A stretch of 64,000 bases of DNA, from NCBI RefSeq assembly GCF_036032445.1, contig NZ_CP107932.1, positions 2,358,501 through 2,422,500 of the forward strand, given 5' to 3'. Below are positions 8,781 to 15,242 of this stretch, in pieces (the first letter of the stretch is position 1; the number at the start of each line of letters is the position of its first letter). This stretch comes from Nocardia sp. NBC_00416. GTDB taxonomy: Bacteria; Actinomycetota; Actinomycetes; Mycobacteriales; Mycobacteriaceae. The translations under genes were made by a program, and so were the position numbers. A model generated the notes under the pieces. The model saw only the letters and a program-made list of their open reading frames with translations, did not search any database and was not told the DNA's origin.

Positions 8781-9170
8781 TCAGACCAGATGTTTGCGCA
8801 GGACTTCCAGGTGGGTCGGGCGCGCGTCGTGCAGGCGCTCCCGGCCCGCCGGCGTGAGCTGCAGGAAATTGGCGCGCCGGTCGAAATCGCAGGCCGCGCG
8901 CTCGACCAGCCCGGCCTTCTCCAGCCGGGTCACGGTACGCGACAGCGCACTCTGACTCAGGTACATCTCGGCCTCGATATCCTTCATCTTGACCTTCTGG
9001 TCCGCGTCCACGCCGCAGCGTCCGCCGAGCACCTGCAAGAGCTCGAACTCGCTGAGCCCGAGCTCATGCCGCGCCTGTAGCGCATTCTCCAGTTCACAGG
9101 AGGTGCCGTGGTAGAGACGCAGGGTTTCGGACCACTTCGCGCAGACATCGTCGTCGGAGTCGTGGTACAT
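8781..9170 (-). CDS. MarR family transcriptional regulator
   Basis: The 129-residue protein has a MarR winged helix. The recognition helix is near residues 68-85 (LSQSALSRTVTRLEKAGLV) and is followed by a basic wing containing DRRANFLQLT. It is short at the C-terminus for the family (usually 140-160 residues). It is divergent from an MFS exporter gene. The gap is filled with a 15-bp repeat array that is the obvious candidate binding region, making a classic repressor/efflux pair. Confidence 0.85.
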   Translation of the reverse strand: MYHDSDDDVCAKWSETLRLYHGTSCELENALQARHELGLSEFELLQVLGGRCGVDADQKVKMKDIEAEMYLSQSALSRTVTRLEKAGLVERAACDFDRRANFLQLTPAGRERLHDARPTHLEVLRKHLV

Positions 9171-9178
9171 GACCCGAC

Positions 9179-9261
9179 GTTATCATGTCAAGTCATTTAA
9201 TGCACAGGCATTACATGCTCAAACATTACATGCGTTGACATTCAATGCGCGTGCATTTAAG
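9179..9261. repeat. Array of 15-bp direct repeats (candidate MarR operator array)
   Basis: CATT occurs at 9194, 9209, 9224, 9239 and 9254, exactly 15 bases apart. Four units carry ATGC six bases later (9200, 9215, 9230, 9245), and a degenerate unit (ATGT at 9185) precedes them. Two junctions form clean palindromes: TAATGC/GCATTA arms at 9198-9213 and AATGC/GCATT arms at 9244-9257. The stretch is AT-rich compared with its surroundings and fills the marR/MFS intergenic region. A multi-site MarR operator is the likely role. The -10/-35 elements must lie within it. Confidence 0.75.
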
Positions 9262-9270
9262 TTACCTCTC

Positions 9271-10713
9271 GTGACCGGAACCGCACTCGCACCCGTGAAC
9301 CCGACCCCCGCCACTCCGCTCGAACCCACCGCCCGCCGCTGGGGGCCCACACTGTGGGCCATACTTTTCGTCGCCGGCCTGGCGATGTTCCTCGACGCCC
9401 TCGACGTGTCCATGGTCGGTGTGGCGCTCCCGTCCATCGGCCACGACCTCGGCCTCGACACCTCCGCGCTGCAATGGATCGTCAACGGCTACATCCTCGG
9501 CTACGGCGGCCTGCTGCTCCTCGGTGGCCGAGCCGCCGACCTGCTCGGCCGCAGACAGGTCTTCCTGGCCGCACTGGTGGTCTTCGGCATCGCCTCGCTG
9601 ATCGGCGGGCTGGTCGACACCGGCGGTCTGCTGATCGCCACCCGAATCGTCAAGGGCGTAGCGGCCGCGTTCACCGCACCGGCCGCGCTCTCGATCATCA
9701 CCACCACGTTCAAGGAGGGCCCGGACCGCAACCGGGCACTGTCGATCTTCACCATCTTCGGCGCGACCGGTTACGCGTCCGGACTCATCGTGTCCGGCCT
9801 GCTCACCGGCATCGACTGGCGGCTGACCTTCTATGTGCCGGTCGCCGTCGTCGCCGCGGTGACCGTCACCGCCTACTTCGTGGTGCCGCGCAATATCGAA
9901 AAGGAAGAGGGCCGTATCGATTTCCTCGGCGCGGCGCTGCTGACCGGCGGCATGCTCTCGGCGGTCTACACGATCGTCACCGCACCGGAGACCGGCTTCA
10001 CCGCCACCGTCATCGCCACCACCATTCTGGCGATCGGCCTGCTCGGCACATTCTTCGTCGTGGAGAACCGGACGCGCCATCCGCTGGTGCGGCTGAGCAT
10101 CTTCAAGGTGAAGTCCATCGTGCGGGCGAATCTGGCCGCGCTGGCGATCTTCGGCTCCTACCTCAGCTTCCAGACGATCGTCTCGCTGTACCTGCAGAAC
10201 ACACTGGAATGGGAACCGCTGCGAATGGCGCTCGCCATGGCGCCGACCGGCATCATCGTGGCCGTCCTCTCGCCGATCGCGGGCAAGCTCATCGACCGAT
10301 TCGGCACCACCTCGCTGATCCTCGCCGCGCTGACCTCGTTCGTGGCCGGCTACCTGTGGTTCCTGACCCGCGGCGGCAGCCCCGACGCCGTCTACGCGGT
10401 CGACTACCTGCCCGCGTTCCTGCTCCTCGGCCTCGGATTCGCACTCGGCTTCTCCGCCGTGATGGTGCAGGCCACCGAAGGTATCGCCGACCATGAGCAA
10501 GGCCTGGCCTCCGGGCTGGTGCAGACCTCGTTCCAGATCGGCGGCGCGGTCGTCCTCGCCATCGCCACCGGACTGATCAGCGGCGCCGCGACCGACGGGA
10601 TCGACGGCTACCGGCCGGGCCTGTACCTGGTCACCGCGGTCGCGGTGATCGGCCTGGTGGCCTCCGCCTCGGCGGTGCTGACCCGCCGACAGGCCGTGGC
10701 CGAACCGGCGTAG
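9271..10713 (+). CDS. MFS drug-resistance transporter, DHA2 (14-TM) type
   Basis: From the GTG at 9271 the protein is 480 residues. It has about 14 hydrophobic segments and the MFS motif A after segment 2 (GGRAADLLGRRQ), plus the DALDVSMVGVALPSI segment typical of the EmrB/QacA branch. The frame is open up to an ATG at 9169, but those 34 extra codons only translate the repeat array in five-residue steps, so the later GTG is preferred. No clear ribosome site precedes it and a leaderless message is possible. The product is probably proton-driven export of a toxic compound sensed by the divergent MarR. Confidence 0.85.
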   Translation: MTGTALAPVNPTPATPLEPTARRWGPTLWAILFVAGLAMFLDALDVSMVGVALPSIGHDLGLDTSALQWIVNGYILGYGGLLLLGGRAADLLGRRQVFLAALVVFGIASLIGGLVDTGGLLIATRIVKGVAAAFTAPAALSIITTTFKEGPDRNRALSIFTIFGATGYASGLIVSGLLTGIDWRLTFYVPVAVVAAVTVTAYFVVPRNIEKEEGRIDFLGAALLTGGMLSAVYTIVTAPETGFTATVIATTILAIGLLGTFFVVENRTRHPLVRLSIFKVKSIVRANLAALAIFGSYLSFQTIVSLYLQNTLEWEPLRMALAMAPTGIIVAVLSPIAGKLIDRFGTTSLILAALTSFVAGYLWFLTRGGSPDAVYAVDYLPAFLLLGLGFALGFSAVMVQATEGIADHEQGLASGLVQTSFQIGGAVVLAIATGLISGAATDGIDGYRPGLYLVTAVAVIGLVASASAVLTRRQAVAEPA

Positions 10714-10736
10714 CCGCATCGACAATCGAACACGCG

Positions 10737-10768
10737 CAGGTGGGGCCGCTGTTCAGCGGCCCCACCTG
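10737..10768 (+). terminator. Rho-independent-type stem-loop after the MFS gene
   Basis: A perfect 14-bp GC-rich stem (10737-10750 with 10755-10768) closes a four-base loop 24 bases after the MFS stop. The remaining 200 bases to the next gene show no further coding sequence and should hold the SDR operon promoter. Confidence 0.75.
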
Positions 10769-10971
10769 TTCGCGTTCGCCGGCCGCGCTCCGGCCGCAGG
10801 GTGCGCTGCGGAGTGCGGACCTGCACGAACAGTCGCCCTCCGGACAACGATCGGGCGGTCGGCGGGCGCTGTCCCCGGGCGACCACCCGCTCACCGGGAG
10901 AACGCCGATCGGTCCGGCCGCACCGCGTTTAGCGTCGGCCTCATGATCGGACAATTCGCCGGGGGGACCCG

Positions 10972-11763
10972 ATGAACCGCATGCAGGACAGAGTGGTCGT
11001 GGTGACCGGCGCCGCGGGCGGTATGGGCCGCGCGCACTGCCGGCGGCTGGCCGAAGAAGGCGCCGACATCATCGCGGTGGACCTCCCCGACGCGGATCTG
11101 GCGGGTACCGCGCGCGAGGTCGAATCCGCCGGTCGCCGGTGCGTGACCGGCGTCGCCGATGTCACCGAACAGCAGGCGCTCGATGCTGCCGTGACCGCGG
11201 GCGTGGACCGGCTGGGCCGGCTCGACGCGGTGGTCGCCAATGCCGGTGTCTACGCGGATCTGGCGCTGTCCTGGGAGCTACCGGACACCGCGTGGCAGCG
11301 TGCCCTCGATATCAATCTGACCGGGGTCTGGCACACCGTCCGGGCCGGGATACCCCATCTCGGGGCGGGCGGCTCGATCGTCGTCGTCGGCTCCACCAAC
11401 GGTGTCAGAGGCGGTCTTTCGGCCGCACATTATTCGGCGAGCAAACACGCCGTCGTCGGCCTGGCCCGCACCGTGGCCAATGAGCTGGGCGCACAGCGCA
11501 TCCGGGTGAACACCGTCCATCCGGGCTCGGTCGCGACCTCGATGATCCTGAACGACACCGTCTACGCCGCACTTCGGCCCGACCTGCCGAATCCGACGCA
11601 GGAGGACGCGGCGCGGGTCCTCGCCGCGCGCAATATCCTGCCGGTCCCGTGGGTGGATCCGGTCGACGTCAGCAATGCCGTGCTGTTCCTCGCATCCGAC
11701 GAGTCCCGGTATGTCACCGGGATCGAGCTCGTCGTGGATGCCGGACTGACTCAGAAGGTGTGA
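10972..11763 (+). CDS. Mycofactocin-type SDR family oxidoreductase
   Basis: The 263-residue protein has the NAD-binding TGAAGGMGRAH motif (residues 12-22), NAG (near 90) and catalytic YSASK. The C-terminal part (HPGSVATSMILND, then PVPWVDPVDVSNAVLFLASDE) is typical of SDRs that keep NAD(H) bound and exchange electrons with mycofactocin. It lacks the long insertion after the first beta-alpha unit that the next gene has. It likely oxidises a secondary alcohol, possibly a hydroxysteroid given the neighbourhood. It lies one base upstream of a paralogue. Confidence 0.8.
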   Translation: MNRMQDRVVVVTGAAGGMGRAHCRRLAEEGADIIAVDLPDADLAGTAREVESAGRRCVTGVADVTEQQALDAAVTAGVDRLGRLDAVVANAGVYADLALSWELPDTAWQRALDINLTGVWHTVRAGIPHLGAGGSIVVVGSTNGVRGGLSAAHYSASKHAVVGLARTVANELGAQRIRVNTVHPGSVATSMILNDTVYAALRPDLPNPTQEDAARVLAARNILPVPWVDPVDVSNAVLFLASDESRYVTGIELVVDAGLTQKV

Positions 11764-11764
11764 T

Positions 11765-12592
11765 ATGGGAAGGGTTTCGGGCAAAGTCGCCCTGGTCACC
11801 GGAGCGGCTCGCGGAATCGGGCGGGCCCAGGCGATCCGGCTCGCCGAAGAAGGCGCCGACATCATCGCGGTGGACATCTGCGGACCGGTCGAAACGGTGA
11901 TCACCCCGCCGGCCGGTCCGGACGATCTCGCGCAGACCGTCCGAGCGGTCGAGCGGACCGGCGCCGGGATCGTCGCCGTCACCGCCGACGTCCGTGACGG
12001 CGCCGCGCTGCGCGAAGCGACCGCGGCGGGCGCGGCCCGATTCGGCGGGCTCGATATCGTCTGCGCGACCGCGGGGATCACCTCCAGTGCGCGCGCGGTC
12101 GACCTCACCGAAGAGCAGTGGCGGACCATGCTCGACGTCAACCTCACGGGCGTCTGGCAGACCTGCAAGGCCGCGACCCCGCTGCTGATCGCCCGCGGGG
12201 GCGGGTCGATGATCCTGACCAGCTCGATCGCCGGATTGCGCGGGCTGGTCGGAGTGGCGCACTACACGGCCGCCAAACACGGGGTGGTCGGGCTGATGCG
12301 TTCGCTGGCCAAAGAACTGGCACCCCAACACATCCGGGTCAATACAGTGCACCCGACCAATGTCGACACCCCGATGATCCAGAACGATATGGTGCGCAGA
12401 TCGTTCCGGCCGGATCGGGAGAACCCCACGCGAGCCGAGTTCGCCGAAGCGGCGAAGACGATGAACCTGCTGGATATCCCGTGGGTAGAACCGGTCGATA
12501 TCGCCAACGCCGCACTGTTCCTGGCCTCGGACGAGGCGCGCTACATCACCGGGGCGGCGCTACCGGTGGACGCCGGGAGCACACAGCGCTGA
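11765..12592 (+). CDS. Mycofactocin-coupled SDR family oxidoreductase
   Basis: The 275-residue protein has TGAARGIGRAQ (residues 12-22), catalytic YTAAK, and the insertion after the second beta strand (ICGPVETVITPPAGPDDLAQTV). That insertion is the hallmark of mycofactocin-coupled SDRs, thought to shield a non-exchanging nicotinamide cofactor. The C-terminal HPTNVDTPMIQND and DIPWVEPVDIANAALFLASDE segments fit too. It is co-transcribed with the preceding paralogue, and the two share an exact 33-base block. Electrons would pass to mycofactocin, whose biosynthetic genes are not in this window. Confidence 0.85.
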   Translation: MGRVSGKVALVTGAARGIGRAQAIRLAEEGADIIAVDICGPVETVITPPAGPDDLAQTVRAVERTGAGIVAVTADVRDGAALREATAAGAARFGGLDIVCATAGITSSARAVDLTEEQWRTMLDVNLTGVWQTCKAATPLLIARGGGSMILTSSIAGLRGLVGVAHYTAAKHGVVGLMRSLAKELAPQHIRVNTVHPTNVDTPMIQNDMVRRSFRPDRENPTRAEFAEAAKTMNLLDIPWVEPVDIANAALFLASDEARYITGAALPVDAGSTQR

Positions 12593-12661
12593 CACCGAAC
12601 CACGCGCCGCCCGGAAGCCTTGCCGCAGCCCTGGTTCGCGACGTGCAGCGGACCAGGACTT

Positions 12662-12750
12662 CGGTGCACCACATCCAGCGAATCAAGAGTCCGGTGCACC
12701 ACATCCAGCGAATCAAGAGTCCGGTGCACCACATCCAGCGAATCAAGAGC
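12662..12750. repeat. Three tandem copies of a 30-bp unit
   Basis: A 30-base unit beginning CGGTGCACCACATCCAGCG is repeated at 12662, 12692 and 12722. The copies are identical apart from the last bases of the third. Partial copies flank the array (a TCGGTG start at 12751). The unit length is a multiple of three and is open in several frames, but no ribosome site or conserved protein goes with it. It begins 70 bases after the SDR stop. Confidence 0.8.
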
Positions 12751-12797
12751 TCGGTGCGCGACGCACCGCCGGAGTCGAGTTCAGCGAGACCCTTGAA

Positions 12798-12893
12798 GGG
12801 TTGAGGCCCGTCCCGACGTTCAGCCCTCGAAAGCGCATGAGGCGAAGCCTCGAGTCTCGAGGGCTGAACGTCGGGACCAAGGGGGCCTCAACC
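12798..12893. repeat. Long nested inverted repeat
   Basis: A 21-bp perfect stem (12810-12830 with 12857-12877) is flanked by a second pair of 12-base arms, GGGTTGAGGCCC and GGGCCTCAACCC. The loop holds a smaller hairpin (GAGGC 12839-12843, GCCTC 12847-12851). It could fold into a cruciform or act as a strong terminator for the SDR operon. The size and symmetry resemble dispersed palindromic elements rather than a simple terminator. No target-site duplication was identified. Confidence 0.75.
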
Positions 12894-12982
12894 CCGCGCC
12901 GCCGCAGGCGGCGCAAAGAAACACAGACCTTCGCGATCCGGCTCACCTCTCACCTTCGTGAGCACGTTCATTGCCACCCTGT

Positions 12983-13086
12983 GCGAGCACGCTCACGCCC
13001 TACCCCGCGCAAGCACCTCCACGCCCCACCCCGCGCAAGCACCTCCACGCCCCACCCCGCGCAAGCACCTCCACGCCCCACCCCGC
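12983..13086. repeat. Tandem array of a 26-bp C-rich unit
   Basis: Three identical 26-base units start at 13009, 13035 and 13061. One diverged unit is directly upstream (12983-13008), with more degenerate copies on both sides (about 12959 and 13087-13140). The core of the unit reads CACCTCCACGCCCCACCCCG. The length is not a multiple of three, so the array is non-coding. With the two repeats before it, it fills the gene-free stretch 12593-13172. Confidence 0.8.
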
Positions 13087-13172
13087 GCGCAAGCACGCTC
13101 ACGCCCCCACACCTCAGGCGAGCACGCTCGCCCCCGCTGCGCAGGTGAGTCCGTGGCCCGCCTCGGCGTGCT

Positions 13173-14036
13173 TCAGTTCTTACGGGTGAGGAAGGCCAGG
13201 ACCGCGGACTCGAACGCATCCTTCTGCTCGATCATCGCCCAGTGCCCGCAGTTCGGGAACACATGCAGTTCGGCGCGGGGAATCGTCCGCATCGGGATCA
13301 GTGCCATATCGAGGGGGCTCACCCGGTCGTCACGCCCCCAGGTGACCAGTGTGGGCGCCTGCACCTTGTGCAGCATCGCCCAGGGCGGCGGAGTGTCGGC
13401 GGCTTCCATGGCACGCACCATCGCCGTGAACGCCGCCTTGCTGTACATCCGGCGGGCGCTGGCCAGGGTGCCGGGTTCGGTGGCCTGGGTCCAGCGTTCC
13501 TCGATCAGCTCCTCGGTGACCAGGGCCGGGTTGTAGACCATCGAATGCAGCCATTCGATCAACCGTGCTCGCGTGGGGTTCTCGGTGAACTCTTGCAGCA
13601 GTTTGATTCCTTCACCGGGTCCGGGGCTGAAGAGGTTCTTGCCGATCCCGCCGATGGTCACGATCTTGCCGACCTTGTCCGGGCGCGCGATCGCATAGTT
13701 GAGCGCGACGCCGCCGCCCATCGAGTTGCCGATGATGTCGGCCTGGTCGAGGCCGAGCGCGTCGACGAATCGGGTCACTGCTTCCAGCGCGGTCACCATC
13801 GGATGCCCGCCGAAATCATCGGTGACGCCGAATCCGGGGAACTCCAGGATCAGGCAGCGGAACCGCTCGGCGAACACCGCCAGGTTGCCGCGGAAATTGC
13901 GCCATCCGGTGACGCCGGGACCGGAACCGTGCAGCAGGAGCAGCGGCGGCCCGGCACCGGCCTCGTGGTAGCGCAGTACTCCGCCGTCGGTGCGGACTTC
14001 CCGCAGTGTGCTGGCGTGACTCAGGTCCGATGTCAT
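13173..14036 (-). CDS. Meta-cleavage product hydrolase (HsaD/BphD-like alpha/beta hydrolase)
   Basis: Starting at 14036, after a GAGAGGT ribosome site, the protein is 287 residues. It has the oxyanion HGSGPG motif (36-41), nucleophile elbow GNSMGGG with Ser105, the acid in WGRDDRVSP and the histidine in NCGHWAM, all as in HsaD and BphD. These enzymes hydrolyse the C-C bond of the dienol keto acid left after extradiol ring cleavage. With an HsaC homologue at 24.3 kb, cleavage of the steroid-derived 4,5-9,10-diseco compound is the likely role. It is last in a minus-strand catabolic run that begins at 18.96 kb. Confidence 0.85.
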   Translation of the reverse strand: MTSDLSHASTLREVRTDGGVLRYHEAGAGPPLLLLHGSGPGVTGWRNFRGNLAVFAERFRCLILEFPGFGVTDDFGGHPMVTALEAVTRFVDALGLDQADIIGNSMGGGVALNYAIARPDKVGKIVTIGGIGKNLFSPGPGEGIKLLQEFTENPTRARLIEWLHSMVYNPALVTEELIEERWTQATEPGTLASARRMYSKAAFTAMVRAMEAADTPPPWAMLHKVQAPTLVTWGRDDRVSPLDMALIPMRTIPRAELHVFPNCGHWAMIEQKDAFESAVLAFLTRKN

Positions 14037-14157
14037 CTGCTGACCTCTCTTTCGACGTATCGGTTCACACGCTGCCATCTCGACGCCGGATCGCCCGGCG
14101 TTCTTCCGATGAACGGACCACGAATCCCAGCGGCCGGACCACCCGGGCGAAATGGGA

Positions 14158-14949
14158 TCAGGCGTGGGTGCCGCCGTCGATGCGGATCTCGGTGCCGGTG
14201 ATGAACGCGCCGTCCTCGGACACCAGCATGGCGATCACACCCGCGACCGCGGTCGGATCACCCATCCCGGCGCCACCGGATTCGAGGTCGGTGGGCAGGA
14301 TCGGAGACAGCTTCGCGAACAGCGACCAATCGGAGTCGGCCGGCACGTAACCCGGTGTGGCGTCGGTGATTCCGGACTTGATGCTGCCCGGTGCGACGCA
14401 TACCGCGCGCAGGCCGCGGCCGCCGAACTCGAGCGCCAGCGCGTGGGTGAACGACTGGATGCCGCCTTTGCTGGCCGCGTAGGCCGCCATGTACGGGTGC
14501 GCGAACGAGGCCGAGGTGGAGCTGAAGTTCACGATGGTGGCCCGCGGGTTCACCAGCAGGGCCGGCAGTGCCTGCCGGACCACCAGAAAGGTGCCGGTGA
14601 GGTTGACGCCGATGATCTGGTTCCACAGCTCGGTGCTGGTCTGCTCGGTGTGGGAGGCGCGCAGGATGCCCGCCGCGTTCACCAGCGAATCCAGTCCGCC
14701 CAGGGTATCGACGGCCACGCGCACACCGTCCACCACCGAATCCTCGTCGCCTACGTTCATGTCGAGCGGGGTCAACCGGTCGGCGGCGCCCCGGTCGGCG
14801 GCCGCGGCACGCAGTTCCGCCAGACCGTCGGCGGCGATATCGGCCGCGACGACCGCGGCGCCCTCGTCGAGCAGTCGCAGCACGGTGGCCCGGCCGATTC
14901 CCGACGCCGCCCCGGTCACCAGGGTCCGATGGTCGTCCAGTCTTCTCAT
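14158..14949 (-). CDS. SDR family oxidoreductase
   Basis: The 263-residue classical SDR has TGAASGIGRA (residues 12-21), an NAAG motif, a catalytic serine in NFSSTSAS and YAASK. The C-terminus ITGTEIRIDGG is typical. Unlike the two SDRs at 11-12.6 kb, it has no mycofactocin-type features. It lies within the ketosteroid run between the small cysteine protein and the hydrolase. A hydroxysteroid or ring-cleavage-intermediate alcohol is a plausible substrate. A GAGG ribosome site precedes the ATG. Confidence 0.85.
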   Translation of the reverse strand: MRRLDDHRTLVTGAASGIGRATVLRLLDEGAAVVAADIAADGLAELRAAAADRGAADRLTPLDMNVGDEDSVVDGVRVAVDTLGGLDSLVNAAGILRASHTEQTSTELWNQIIGVNLTGTFLVVRQALPALLVNPRATIVNFSSTSASFAHPYMAAYAASKGGIQSFTHALALEFGGRGLRAVCVAPGSIKSGITDATPGYVPADSDWSLFAKLSPILPTDLESGGAGMGDPTAVAGVIAMLVSEDGAFITGTEIRIDGGTHA

Positions 14950-14970
14950 GGTCCTCGCCTTCCTGTTCCG

Positions 14971-15228
14971 TCAGCCGAGCCGGCCCGGGACCGGTTCGTG
15001 TCGTTGCTCGTCGGTCGCCAGTTCGCCGGCGGCCACGGCCCGTTCGATCGAGTCGCGCAGCGCGGGGCAGGTCGGCACCCAGTTGCTGTGCTCGCCGAGT
15101 GCGGCCCGGCGGGCCAGATCCGGGCAGGACGATTCGGCGTCGTCCAGCCACTGCACACTGGTGTGGCTCGGGCTGAACTTCTCCACCAGAACCTGATTGG
15201 CGCAGGTACCGCACACTAGTGGCTGCAT
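14971..15228 (-). CDS. Small conserved-looking protein with CxxC motif
   Basis: The 85-residue protein starts at an ATG with a GGGAG ribosome site. Near the N-terminus it has VCGTC (a CxxC), then EKFSPSHTSVQW. Two more cysteines are near residues 35 and 54. The C-terminus is acidic and basic without hydrophobic segments. It fits between the KstD-like flavoprotein and the SDR, 12 bases after the flavoprotein's stop, so it is probably part of the same operon. A small metal-binding or electron-transfer helper is possible. No firm family could be assigned. Confidence 0.65.
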   Translation of the reverse strand: MQPLVCGTCANQVLVEKFSPSHTSVQWLDDAESSCPDLARRAALGEHSNWVPTCPALRDSIERAVAAGELATDEQRHEPVPGRLG

Positions 15229-15242
15229 AGTCGCTCCCGTCG

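Noticed and set aside
9169..9270. An ATG at 9169 that would extend the MFS protein by 34 residues
   Set aside because: The added residues only translate the 15-bp repeat array, they overlap the divergent marR start codon, and they do not look like an MFS N-terminus.
12662..12804. A repeat protein encoded by the 30-bp tandem units
   Set aside because: No ribosome site or typical start is present, and the frame runs from out-of-frame translation of the SDR gene into the repeat.
12983..13086. The 26-bp repeats as a CRISPR array
   Set aside because: The units are directly adjacent with no spacers, and there are no cas genes nearby.
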